Shown here piece after piece: positions 23,626-35,141 of a DNA stretch of 64,000 bases. The translations under genes were made by a program, and so were the position numbers. Numbering within the stretch: the stretch's first letter is position 1; every line of letters starts with the position of its first letter. Below the pieces are notes generated by a model. That model was given only the letters and a program-made list of their open reading frames with translations, was not told where the DNA came from and did no database searches. Source of the stretch: Apostichopus japonicus (Eukaryota; Echinodermata; Holothuroidea; Aspidochirotida; Stichopodidae); assembly GCF_037975245.1 (NCBI RefSeq), contig NC_092576.1:17008111-17072110 (forward strand), written 5' to 3'.

Positions 23626-23708
<83 letters not shown>
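23541..23708. repeat. Long interrupted (TA)n tract
   Basis: 168 bp of TA with a few TG interruptions at about 23597-23631, between the LINE 3' end and the resumed minisatellite. It may have grown from the LINE tail or from the TATATA target. Confidence 0.95.
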
Positions 23709-23711
<3 letters not shown>

Positions 23712-23755
23712 GCTTTATTACGGGGTTATTATTACACATGGTAGTAGCTAATATG
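23709..23755. repeat. Resumed minisatellite unit
   Basis: TATGCTTTATTACGGGGTTA followed by TTACACATGGTAGTAG matches the 43-bp unit that ends at 20052. The LINE therefore sits inside the array. Confidence 0.85.
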
Positions 23756-24159
23756 AGGTCAGGTGATTCCCTGATGGTACCATATTAGTTTTGTTGGTTT
23801 TATAGAACCAGGTCATTCAACAATATTGCATACTCCTGTTTCATGATTTTACTGTCATGTAAAAATATTATGTGTGTCAAAGTGCCTGCTTTACCACATC
23901 ATTCACTTGCTGCTGTTCAATCAAGATACTGACCTGTAGTTTTTACTCACGTCTCAGCATTGCAACGCTGGAACTAGCCGATGAGTCTACCTGCCAGACA
24001 TCACTTAACAAAATATGCCTTGTCGAACATTGGAATTTATAGTATATTGACGTGTAACTGGACTTGCGATGTAATCAAAATTAGGCCAACTATAAATGGA
24101 TGTCAACTTTTGAGGAATCCAACTGTTTAATTATCTGCATTGTTCTTTTGTTTTTGTAG
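23756..24159. other. Intron, nothing recognised
   Basis: About 400 bp between the minisatellite remnant and the next LRR exon. No exon or repeat was identified. Confidence 0.5.
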
Positions 24160-24231
24160 ATTAAATAATCAAAACAATATGACAGCTCTCCCGGAACAGA
24201 TATTTCGTAACCTAGTTGGATTAAAATGGTT
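24160..24231 (+). CDS. LRR exon 19
   Basis: 72 nt, TTTTTGTAG to GTAAGT. Encodes LNNQNNMTALPEQIF then RNLVGLKWL. Met replaces the core leucine of N-x-L. Confidence 0.83.
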
Positions 24232-25439
24232 GTAAGTTGCACAGTTCCAAGCTAACGAAGATTGAAATTCATAATACTATGAAAAAGAAAATTGTATATG
24301 ATTTTGAGTATAGTCTTTTTGTTTTGAGTTTTAAGTTACACAATATTTCATATTATGTCTTACGTTATATTACTTTACATAGCAAGAAATTGTTTACGTA
24401 ATTGATTCCTTCATATCTCGCAAAACATATGTGCTATGTAGTTTCTCATAGGCTTGCATAATTTGTTTCCTCAAAATAAATTGTTGATACCCTTTTCCAA
24501 TTATCTAGACGTATATGCATCTCTCTCTCTCTATTACATCATCGGACAACCATTGCTTCATTCAACACTACTGTAGTATATGAAACAATGAACAAACTTT
24601 GAAAAGTCAATCTTACCGGTCAATTGAAGTTCTACTGTGATAATAAACTGTTATTATAAATGAAAACAACATGCTTCCTTTTATCTTGGAACTAACCTTA
24701 TTTTTAGTAAAACATATTTCTCTTGAACTGTAAGTACTAGTGTAACTAGGTGCGATAAGCTTGTAACAGGTCCTTTGCAAAAGAAAAGGTTCGACAATAT
24801 AAAGCCACAGACTGAAATTATATATTGTAAGTTTTCCTTAAACTCTTGAACTTCCAAAATTTTCGAATATGATACTATAATTAAGACGTTTACTTTTATA
24901 AACTGCAATTGCTCAAATCCAATTAGTTTGGTCAATACTGGCCTACGTAATCGAGGGCCTAGAACGTTATTACATTGAAGTTACAAGGACTACATAACCG
25001 AATTAAGCTAATAATGCATTAGAAAAAAATCTAATAATGATATAGTTAAAGAGGTAAATGTGTGTAATAGTGTTAAGTTTTTACTAGATTTAAACAGAAT
25101 ATTTCTACTGAATATCTATAGTTCATGCATGTATCCTTTGTTATAGAAATGCTGCATTAGTTTTATATATATATATATATCAGAAAAGCGGAGGTATTTC
25201 TTGATGAAAAATATCAACGAGTTTCACAAATTATAATAACTAATAAAAAAAATCCCATCATAGGAGGAATAAACGATAATTGAAATGCACTTGGAGAAAA
25301 TGTATATGTTTGCTATAATATGTTATGTTTTGATATATTACCATCTATTTAAAGACGATGTTGTAATCAATATTACTTTCAAACATCATTTTATGTTTCG
25401 TCTGAGTACTGTTTGTTTTTGGGGTAATCTTTCTGTCAG
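24232..25439. other. Intron, nothing recognised
   Basis: 1.2 kb of AT-rich sequence with a short TA run near 25163. The open frames at 24681-24935 (-) and 25285-25515 (+) are not convincing as genes; the latter merely runs into the LRR exon. Confidence 0.5.
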
Positions 25440-25511
25440 GTTTCTGGACAAAAACAACTTAACGACTCTTCCGGAGAAAATATTATGGGACCTAATTTCT
25501 TTACACCAACT
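25440..25511 (+). CDS. LRR exon 20
   Basis: 72 nt, CTGTCAG to GTAAGT. Encodes FLDKNNLTTLPEKIL then WDLISLHQL. The usual IF is IL here. Confidence 0.85.
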
Positions 25512-26071
25512 GTAAGTTTACCAATACGTTATGATTTTTTTCTTTTGTTATGTTAAAAGGTCATTATGCAGGACTATTGACATCTATGTTAAGTTGCAAC
25601 TATTTTAACCTGATCAGAATAAATAAATGTTTAGCTGTAGTTTGACAAATCCAGTTCCCAAGCTTGGAGTTTAAAAAACACTGTGTTCTTTTGTAACACG
25701 TACAAGGTGGACTCCAATTTTGCTTTATGTAATTTTTTCATTTCAAAAGTTACACTTACGTTTTGGCAATCTATAAGCTGGTTAATCATAATCCTTTTTG
25801 AGTTGGGGATTCTCGATTTTACTCAATGTGAACTTTAATTTTCATTACATTGACTATAAGCGAATAAAAGATGTACCTTTATGTCTCTGCGAGTTATTTT
25901 AATCCAAATAGCATCTAATGTGTATCAGGTTTTTTACTACTTGAAATATTTTGAAAACTGTTTCTTCACTAGTAGAAATGAATTTCCCCCTCATCTCCAT
26001 CCTGTAAGTTGTGGCTGGTATTACATCTCGAAAGCTACTACATGTCACCTCCTAATATAGCCTGTTTATTT

Positions 26072-26821
26072 CAGGCGCGTAGCCAGGATTTGTTCATGGC
26101 GGGGGGGGGGGGGTGTTTTGCTGGAGACTGACATGGGGGAGGGTTTGGCAAACAAATGGAATTTTAAGGCCTAGATGCAAAATGGTGCAATGTTTGAGCT
26201 CAAATCATGCACAAGAATATTAATAATTATTTTGTGTAATAATTTTATTCACATCAGAAAAATGTAATCATATATAGACTCAATTATTGTTGCAAGGAAA
26301 ATGCGAACTTAAAGAGATACCTTTCTCAATATGTATAATTTACAAGCAACTAGGTTCAACTTCAACTCAAAAGTTTGAACTGTAAGAAGGATAATTTGGG
26401 GAATCAGAGATAAAAAGATCAAGTGAATTGCGGACCTAAAGAGTTCCCCTTTGTTTGGACTGTAGAAGTCTGTTGACAAACAAACTGGGAACCCAAAGAG
26501 TTAACGGTACTCTCACATCATTGATTTTGGCATATTTGGTATCACGGTTCTCTTAAAGTCTCACTAAAAGTAAAGCTAAAATCCCATTAGTACGATAATT
26601 TAGAGTTTGCATAAGTTGGGCATACACTGTAACGTGAGTCGTGACGATAGAGAAATTGTTACAGTCCAATCTTCTCGGCTTCTTCGCCAACGCCAAGTCA
26701 GTTAGAATGACATGTGCGTATCTCTCCAAGTCACTGGCGTTTCTGCATACATTTTTTTGCGGGCACTTGGGCCATGGGGGGTGTTTGAACACCCAAAACA
26801 CCCCCCATGGCTACGCGCCTG
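26072..26821. mobile_element. hAT-like MITE, 750 bp, 8-bp target duplication
   Basis: Terminal inverted repeats CAGGCGCGTAGCCA (26072-26085) and TGGCTACGCGCCTG (26808-26821) are perfect over 14 bp. They are flanked by the exact 8-bp duplication GTTTATTT at 26064-26071 and 26822-26829. Inside the left end is a poly-G run. No transposase frame is present. An 8-bp duplication and CAG-type ends are typical of hAT elements. It ends 32 bp before the LRR exon at 26854. Confidence 0.93.
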
Positions 26822-26853
26822 GTTTATTTTCTGTAAACATATCTTCTCCACAG

Positions 26854-26925
26854 AACTTTCTATCAAAACAGGCTCCAACATCTGCCTGAGAATTTGTTTG
26901 CTAACCTCTCCAAATTAACTATATT
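26854..26925 (+). CDS. LRR exon 21
   Basis: 72 nt, CTCCACAG to GTAAGT. Encodes TFYQNRLQHLPENLF then ANLSKLTIL. Its acceptor region lies immediately right of the MITE. Confidence 0.85.
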
Positions 26926-28520
26926 GTAAGTATACTTTCATTCTATAGAAGGAAAATGGAAAGGTATCGCTACTTTCATCTAATCATAGATTAAAAGTAC
27001 ACATACTGTTCTTTATCATTTCTTTCAAATTTATCTAACCCTGCTCTAGTTATACATCAGTGATTGTTATAAAAGACAAATGCACAATAATGACTACAAA
27101 ATGCGGCAATATAATGTATTTAAAGACAATTCGTAATATAACTGCTCAAATTACTCAAATTAGTGTCATGTGACTGTGTCACTATAAAAGCGCCTTGTAG
27201 CTCGGTTAAGAAGCCTAGCTCCAAGAAGCTCCACTCAGACAAATAAATGATTAAAAAGGTTCCGTGATCTTAAGATGATTTATTTTTACGTCTCTTAATT
27301 AATGTCCAATTAGAGTGATATCATATCACTTCAAGATACTGATTATAAACAATTTGATAAATTAGACGGCTTCAACAATAATCATGAGTACTTTCTGATT
27401 CGACTAACTTTTCCAGAGTCACCTTCCTCTAAAAAAATGGCCGGCAAGTTGAAAGCTGGTGCTAACACGTGATAAGGCATCTGAACACTGATTGGTAAAA
27501 AATGTACCTACATCATTAATGTTCATCAAATATATCGCTAAATGAACCAATCATGAATTAGTAAGAAAACAACACGTGCTTCAAATATTTTCTTATATTT
27601 TTCTTTGTCTCAATTTACGGGGCCAAAACCAGACGTCTGAAAGAGCAGGTCAAACAATTTCTTATGAATTTCTTTATATATACGGCCGTGGGAACCAAAA
27701 CGAAAGGTCAAGAGTACAAAGTGGTTACTAACCTTGCATTTGTTTGATAAAAACTTAAAGTGGTATATGGTAATCTATATCACTTTATGACATTAGATAT
27801 CTATCAAGATGTCATATATCAATTTCCAAGTAAGGACTATTGGGTGATACCCTGAATGGCCATGGATTCACCTCCATTATTAAAAATTTAGTAAGCTATG
27901 CAGTATTCCAACTTAAGTTGTGACGATTTATTATCTAATAGTCTACGGGATTGGGGTTTGAGCTTTCTATATTATAAACTAAATTATTGTTTTTCCAAAT
28001 GTAATGTATTTCTTTTTTTACATTTTGTATCGAAATATTGCAAAACAGCAGTCTCATCAATTAACATTGACTTTCTTTACTTAATACATGATTAATTGAC
28101 AAATCATTGACAACGGTTTCCGAATCTTAGTTAATTAACCACAAGGACCAGTACATGCACTAAAACATGCAGATAAACCCACGTGCGTAAATTCACTGAA
28201 ATGGCTATGAAGCTATTTTAAACCTACTGATAGTATTTCAATATAGGGGAAATTCTTAAGAATGGAAAATAGTTGGACTTCGCAGAACTGACAATTAGAG
28301 ACATGTTCGTATAACTTTTGCGTGATATTTATATCGCTACTGGTAATCTTTCTTCGGCTTAATTTGTACGGGTGTAGTGTAATGAATGTTTAAGTGCGTC
28401 CTAAACTTTCATATTTCATCAATTTAATTCGAAATAATATGTAATTAAATAAGAAAAGAAGTATCGTATGGCTAGTTATTTTACACATTCTTACACATCA
28501 ATTATTCTTCTGTCTTTCAG
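26926..28520. other. Intron, nothing recognised
   Basis: 1.6 kb without exons or element ends that I can support. The open frame at 27898-28095 shows no known motif. Confidence 0.5.
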
Positions 28521-28592
28521 GGACTTGTCTTTTAATTATTTGACGGATTTGCCAGATCAGATATTTGCTGATCTCTTTGCACTGAATACGTT
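28521..28592 (+). CDS. LRR exon 22
   Basis: 72 nt, TCTTTCAG to GTAAGT. Encodes DLSFNYLTDLPDQIF then ADLFALNTL. It is the last single 72-nt LRR exon before the CR1-like insertion. Confidence 0.86.
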
Positions 28593-28681
28593 GTAAGTGT
28601 TCAATTGTACTTTTAATAAGTTAACCGGGGATCGATAACCTATACATAGTATTGTCTATGACACATTTTGCGTAGCGTATG

Positions 28682-31212
28682 ATGCTGACAGCTTAAGAAT
28701 TGTGGAAGAGAGATGGCGCTGTTGGTATTATATGAAGTTGTGAGTTGTCATTAGCTGTCTCTTAGCTGTGTAGAGTAGTATATTAAATATGCAAAACGCA
28801 TGTACGCTGTAAACTGTGTCTTAGCTAGTGGCTGCCTACATTAATCATTTGAATAAATTAGTTGATCGCCATGCACCAGAATGTACCAAGAAAATTACTT
28901 TACGACCCGATACCCCATGGTACACAGACACACTCAGAGATGCAAAACATGGACGAAGAAAGGCTGAAAGAAACTGAAGGAGGACTCGTCTTAATGTACA
29001 ATGGCAAACATATAGAAACCAATGTAAAGTTGTTAATAAACTTCTAGTTCAAGAAAAACGGAACTATTATTGCAACAAAATTGCGGAATGTGGCAGTGAT
29101 CAAAGACGACTTTACAGTCTAGCTTAAGACTTAATGGGTGTACCAAATATTCCAACTTGCCATCAAACACATGTGTTGAAAGTCTTGCTAATCAGTTTAG
29201 TGATTTCTTTATAAACAAGGTAGCAGCTATTCGTGAGGAATATGATACTTGTGATGCCACGCCCAGTGTGGACATAATGGCAGACGATAGTATTTTTGGT
29301 GGTTGTCCTCTAGAATTTTTCTCTCCTGCCACCGAAGAAGAGGTACGGAAGCTAATTACAAGCCCCCAGCAAAGTCCTGCAGCTTGGATCCTTTACCTAC
29401 CTGGCTATTGAAGCAATGTGTCGATGCACTGCTGTCAATTATAACCGAAATCATAAACAATTCACTCATTGAATCAAAGGTGCCGTCTTGTTTTAAGCGT
29501 TCTATTATTAAGCCACTGCTCAAAAAGCCTGGTATGAATAAAGAAGTGTTTAAAAACTACCGACCTGTATCAAATTTACCTTTTATATCCAAACGCGTAG
29601 AAAAAGTTGTTGCAATACGCCTTCAACATCACTTACATGCCAATTCTTTGCATGATAATCTCCAATCTGCATATCGCCAGTACTATTCAACTGAGTCAGC
29701 TTTACTAAGAGTACATAACGATATTGCTGCAGCTCTTGACAAGAGGTCCCAAACAATGATGGTCATTTTGGACCTATCGGCAGCCTTCGATCTTATTGAT
29801 CATGAGATTATTTAATCGTCTCCAACATACTTTTGGAATTGCGTCAAACTCATTAAAATGTTTTAAGTCATATTTTAGGGACAGAGTGCAATGTAAACAA
29901 ATTGATAATGTTATATCTGATGAGAAACAGCTAAGGTTTGGGGTGCCACAGTGATCTGTACTTCGTCCTTTGATATATTGTATGTTTACCCGTCCAGTTG
30001 GAGAAATAATTCAGCGCCATAACATTAACCATCACTGTTATGCTGATGATACGCAATTGTATTTGAATTTGGTGCCCTTGAGTCCTGGAATGATGTATCA
30101 TTAAAGCTCCAAGCATGACTTTCAGATATTGTCAGGTGGATGCGGGTTAATTGTTTGAAACTTAATCAGGGCAAAACTGAGTTCATTGTATTTTCACCAA
30201 AATTTCAGGGTTTGCTATTCAAGATTTGTATATAAATATGGGACCTAACACCATATGTTCAGTTCCCAAAGTAAAGAATTTAGGTGTATATCTTGATCAC
30301 AATCTTACCATGGATAATCAAGTTGACTCTATCTGTAAGTCCTGTTATTGGCAGATCCGAAATATTGGCAAAATTAGAAGGTATATCTCAGATGATGCGT
30401 GTAATTACGACTTTAATCCATGCCCTTGTGACATCGAAACCGGATTACTGCAATGCCCTGCTATATGGCCTGCCTCAAGCTGACCGATCGCATTCAGCAT
30501 TTCAGCGAGTTTAGAATCGCGCGGCACGGCTTGTTAGTCGCATTCGTAGACATGAGCATATTACACCTGTATTACGTGTCTTACTTTGGTTGCCTATTCA
30601 TTGCAGGTTCAGTTATAAGATTCTGTTATAAACATATAAGTCACTTAGTGGTTTAGCCCCTATCTACCTCTCTGAATTAATTCATAAATACAAGCCTACT
30701 CGATCTCTACGCTCAGAATTCAAGTCCTTACTTACCAAACCTGTCATTAAACTTCTACATACGGTAACAAGCGTTTCGATTACTCATCTGCGACATTATG
30801 GAACAGTTTAACGGAGGAAGCTTAGTGTGCCAAAAATATAGATGAATTAAAAAAACTAGTCAAAACCTTTCTATTTAGATCTTCACTCCATTAACCGTGC
30901 TTTCATTACTATTTATACTATCACATTATTACAACGCATTTTCTATTTTGCATTTATAGCGCTTTTAAAATTTTCACATTTATATATATTTAAAATTTTA
31001 AGATTTTGTTTGTATAATTCTCGATTTTCCATTTGCAGTTTTCATACAATTTATTGTCAGATTGTATACCCTTTTTATACTTTAAATTATCGATTCATAT
31101 ATTTTTACATCATATTTGTATGTATTTTACTGTAAAGCGCCTTAGAGCAATTTCTGATTGGATAAGGCGCTATAGAAATTTTGTAAAATGAATAAATACA
31201 ATAAACTAGCTA
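28682..31212 (+). mobile_element. 5'-truncated CR1/L2-like LINE with 11-bp target duplication
   Basis: Recognisable coding starts near 28860 with DRHAPECTKK and LRPDTPWYTDTL, the linker between endonuclease and RT. The RT follows in broken frames: DPLPTWLLKQC, LLKKPGMNKEVFKNYRPVSN, SAYRQYYSTESALL, VILDLSAAFDLIDHEI and the YADD box at 30039-30050. The 3' end has TAAAGCGCCTTAGAGCAA and GGATAAGGCGCTATAGAAAT, a structure common in such elements, and ends in AATAAATACAATAAA. CGTAGCGTATG occurs at 28671-28681 and 31213-31223, a probable target duplication. The first 170 bp are of unknown nature. Confidence 0.88.
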
Positions 31213-31422
31213 CGTAGCGTATGTTGTGCAGGATGTATAGCGTATACAATGAAAATTGTGGTCTGTACTTTTAGCTGCGTCTCTTATACTCTTCAAACCT
31301 CCCAAAACCCAATTAAATCCAAATGGTTGATTTGTTGCAATATTCGAGTTCGCTGAATGGCAATGAGTTCAATTCCCAGTTTCATCCAATCAATTATTGC
31401 TAAGGATCTATTATTTTTCTAG

Positions 31423-31575
31423 ATATCTCCATGGAAATAGAATCGAACATCTTCCAAGAATCCTTCTGCCGTCGGAGGGTGGTCATTTGAACATCCGTAA
31501 TGTATACCTAAACAAGAACAACATTACCTACATCACGGAAGAGGTTTTCAGAGGACTCTATAATTTAGAAAGTTT
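31423..31575 (+). CDS. Double LRR exon 23
   Basis: 153 nt, TTTTTCTAG to GTAAGT, twice the usual size. Encodes YLHGNRIEHLPRILL, a spacer PSEGGHLNIRN, then VYLNKNNITYITEEVF and RGLYNLESL. Two LRRs lie in one exon, as after intron loss. The more regular N-x-I pattern here suggests the C-terminal, less duplicated part of the ectodomain. Confidence 0.88.
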
Positions 31576-31683
31576 GTAAGTATAACACTCTGTAATGATA
31601 TATTTTTCGGTACGAAGATCACATAATATTAAATGTTTTCGACACTACATTATGTTCCTTCGTCTTTTTGTGTCTCAAAATAG

Positions 31684-31749
31684 GTTAATCTTTGATAACA
31701 AGATCCACACGATCGAACCATTTGCTTTCATTGCTGGACCTCAAATATT
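31684..31749 (+). CDS. LRR exon 24 (66 nt)
   Basis: 66 nt, CAAAATAG to GTAAGT. Encodes LIFDNKIHTIEPFAF then IAGPQIL. The repeat has 22 residues and is in phase. Confidence 0.8.
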
Positions 31750-31858
31750 GTAAGTTATGCAAAATGTTTTTTTTTAATTTCGGGGGAGAAGCTATGATTA
31801 TCCTTTATTATATTTGTTTAATATATATATTTTTTATTTTTTTCATCATAACTGCAAG

Positions 31859-31987
31859 GTTCTTCGGTTCCCACAATTTCTGGAAGTATGGCAGTGTCTA
31901 TATACAACATAAAATGAACAACTTTTCATTTAGACCACAACAAATATGTTCACAACACATAACACATTGGTCGCATTTGGACAAGAG
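31859..31987 (+). CDS. Possible extra exon (129 nt), unsupported
   Basis: An open interval lies between a T-rich tract ending AACTGCAAG and GTATTC. It has the right phase at both ends and a length divisible by three. It would encode FFGSHNFWKY, then VYIQHKMNNFSF and SQHITHWSHLDK. The YIQHKMNNFSF part faintly recalls an LRR. It may be chance. Confidence 0.25.
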
Positions 31988-32257
31988 GTATTCATTGTGT
32001 ATTCCAATAGTGCTCTGCTGCTTTTAGAAAGTTAAAATAACACGTTTTGTTTGAGTTATTAAGTTTAAAACAGTAGACAAACATTAACATTTAGGCATGC
32101 ACGATCTAATTATGGAGCTTTCCTTTCAGAGATATAGCATTGTATTGAATATTTTGCGAAAAAGGAAACAGCTAAGACAAATACTACTTTCCATTTTGTT
32201 TTCATTTTGCATGTACTTATATTTACATATCAAGAACTTCTTGGTTTGTTATTTAAG

Positions 32258-32323
32258 GTATTTATTCAACAACGAAATTTCTGAATTACAAGCAAATACT
32301 TTTGGACAAGTATTGAAAGAACT
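32258..32323 (+). CDS. LRR exon 25 (66 nt)
   Basis: 66 nt, TTATTTAAG to GTAAGT. Encodes YLFNNEISELQANTF then GQVLKEL, an LRR of 22 residues. Confidence 0.82.
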
Positions 32324-32766
32324 GTAAGTAAAGAAACATTAAAATGAAATTTTCATTCTCATTTGTACTCTAACGTTGTTACTCGTTATTATTGATCGAT
32401 CAACGTCAGTGGATTGTGTGACCATTAAATCAAGATGAGGATTAATAATAAAATACAAATATTGAAATCTCTCCACTGTGTTTGATGCATGACACATTGT
32501 TGTGTAGGAACAATCATTTTTATTAACTGCAGGCAAATTAAACTATGTTGCGTCCTGTTAGTGCAATACGGTATGAGCTTAAGCACTCTCCATCTACCCC
32601 ATATTCTGCATATGTGACCAATGTCAGAAAAAAAATACATATTTCACTCAGACATAGACAACTGGAATAAATACAACAGAGAGATGAAAGTTAGATATAG
32701 TCATGTTTATACACAGGAAGTATTTACACCTTATATTTTTTCATTTGTTTTTCTCTTGCGCTACAG

Positions 32767-32838
32767 TCATTTGTATGGCAATACCATTCCTAACCTGGAT
32801 TTGGAATTTGTGTCAAACCACAGCGGAAACCTTACGCT
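32767..32838 (+). CDS. LRR exon 26
   Basis: 72 nt, GCTACAG to GTAAGA. Encodes HLYGNTIPNLDLEFV then SNHSGNLTL. The leading T makes CTT Leu with the preceding CT. The repeat is degenerate, as expected near the end of an LRR domain. Confidence 0.78.
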
Positions 32839-33253
32839 GTAAGATATTTACTAAACTTCATCTATTGAACTGCACAGTTCTAACGAGTCGAAAGCGTTTC
32901 AAGTCGCATCATTACCAGCTATTTTTACAAGTTTGATTAAATTTTACGAAATAATAAACAAAATAAACTTTCTCTCATTTCTACAGTCAGCATTTCACTT
33001 TTATAAATTTCCCAAAATGTGCATAATATTTCCACCTCTGGATATTTGCCATCCGTATGTCATGAATCGTTCTTTTAACAATAATTTATAACAAGTTTAA
33101 AATAAGCAAATATAATGAATTTGCAGTGATTAACATAATTGTTTAAATGAATGGCTTTGCTATGCGGTATTGTTCACAATATCTTTGACGGCGATGCATA
33201 ATTTCGACGTGCAGAATTCCTAAAGTCTAATAATCTGTACTTTTTTTTTAAAG

Positions 33254-33319
33254 GTACGTTGCCTGCGACAAAATTCAATCCATTGAGCTCCCAAAGTTTG
33301 AAGGATTTCAAACAAAAGT
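33254..33319 (+). CDS. Last LRR-like exon 27 (66 nt)
   Basis: 66 nt, TTTAAAG to GTAAGG. Encodes YVACDKIQSIELPKF then EGFQTKV. It has a Cys and a weak N-x-I-like pattern. It ends in GT, giving GTT Val with the T of the next exon. Confidence 0.72.
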
Positions 33320-33719
33320 GTAAGGTTAAGAATGTTTACTAATAAATAAAGCTAATTGTGTGACTGATTCATCCCCTGAAACATGCCCTGTGCGATACGT
33401 TTGGTCCGATTTAAAGGATTTCAACGTTGCTAGGTGGTATTTAATTGAGTGAGTTATTGATGTAAACAGGGTAAGGCCTAGTACAAATAAATTGTTTAAT
33501 ACTTGTGTTAGAAACATGGACATGACTGCAAATGATGGCATCTTATCTGGACACAACTGAAACTTACTCCTTGTCTGCCATCCATAACTCCAACCAATAG
33601 CAGCTGTAAAATGACCACATCCCCACCCCAATTAACCCCCACCGCCCCCAGTTCCAACTGTAAACTAGTTAACATTTAAGAAGTACATTGTAATTCATTA
33701 TCTTTTTTTTTTCCAAAAG

Positions 33720-33898
33720 TTTATGCCTAAGCCGGGACTTTTCTTTCAACCTCAGTATTCACGACTCAACAGTTGTAAATTCGTTAATGGCATCAGGATT
33801 TGAATGCGATTCCGGAGACGTGATATCGCACATATGTTCACCATGTAAGCAAGGATTTTACGGCAAAACAACTGGAGGATGTCAACCATGTCCACCAG
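33720..33898 (+). CDS. LRR C-cap and GCC2/GCC3-like cysteine-rich exon
   Basis: 179 nt between TTCCAAAAG and GTATTA. It reads LCLSRDFSFNLSIHD, a linker with FECDSGD, then ICSPCKQGFYGKTT and GCQPCPPG. The CxxC pairs and the C-P-x-G ending match the GCC2/GCC3 (ephrin-receptor-like) cysteine-rich family of extracellular stalks. The exon ends after one base of a Gly codon, which fits the GA that opens the next exon: PPG continues into GYYQDD. Confidence 0.88.
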
Positions 33899-35141
33899 GT
33901 ATTAGGCAATATCCTATTTGTTAAGATTGATATGGCTGTGATTCAGTTTTCAGTTGACGCAGACGTCAACAGGGCATTGGACCGGTGTACGCGACCAATA
34001 ATGAACATTATCATTGAGATTCACTGCATTAGCAGGATTGCGAAATGTCGCATCCATAATTATTTGGTAAGTTGCGTGCTCCCATGAAGCTGATATCGTG
34101 ACGCGAAATGACGCTGCAAACTGTCATTTCACATGATTTATACGCATAGATTTAAACGCAAACGATTTCATATTCGTAAAACTAGTTGTGGCCTTGACCT
34201 AAACATGCCGATGTACACAATTTAAAAATCAGAGTTACGACAATCGGTGACACATGTTTATTATGTATTAAAGTAAAGCAATAACAAAATATGTTATCAT
34301 CTTGTTGAATTATCTCCGTTATGTACTAGTTTGATGCAGTTAAAATGTTACTCAGGGATGGTAACTAAGTCCGTAAAGGGGGAATGCTGCTACGTTGCAC
34401 TCACCAAAAAAAGTATGGTTTTCCGATCGGAGAGTCTCAAATTTCCCGACAACGCCGTAACTTTCTTAACGACAACTTGACAGTTAAGGCCATGGACGCT
34501 GTTACCACACTATAAACAAAAGAACGATTAAGAATTTTATTTTACCTTTTTTTAATACAAAGTCAGTGTCGCAAACCACTTTATACGAAATTTTCCCAGT
34601 CAATAGTGGTAAAAGCTGAACTCATATCAGCCGTGCAGTACGACATATTTGAAATTGAAAAAAAGGTTATTAAAAAGAAAAACAGAAGCTTCATAATGAA
34701 CAAATGTCTAGTGAAGACGTTGCCACAATCCGTCCTTACCATATTCTACCCAAGACTGTAGTACATTCTACTCATAATGACAGAATTTCGGAGAAAATCT
34801 GCCTGTCTGTATCTGGTGTGTTAAATGATATGTCAGGTGTGTTATTTACGAACAGAAGAGATGGTAGAACACAAGAAAATGGGTTTTCTATTTTAGAAGA
34901 AATACCAATGGGTCATCCCAGTAAAATATCTTCTGCCACAATAATAATGTATGTAAAAAACATTCGACCAATTAAATTCGATCTAATGTTAGACACACAT
35001 TTAGCCAGCTGGCTGTTATGAGGTTGCTCAATAACACGACATGTACCACGCTGTTCTACCATATTATGTTCCTGCGAAGGAGTAGAACAAAAAAGCGATT
35101 CATAAATAGCTTGGATATAGATTTTCTTTTTGTTTCCGCAG
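33899..35141. other. Intron, nothing recognised
   Basis: 1.24 kb. It contains an open frame at 34704-35021 with no known motif and no convincing splice signals around it. No repeat was identified. Confidence 0.5.

Noticed and set aside
34704-35021. 105-residue frame in the intron before the membrane exon
   Set aside because: No known motif, no splice consensus fitting the neighbours, and the flanking exons join in phase without it.
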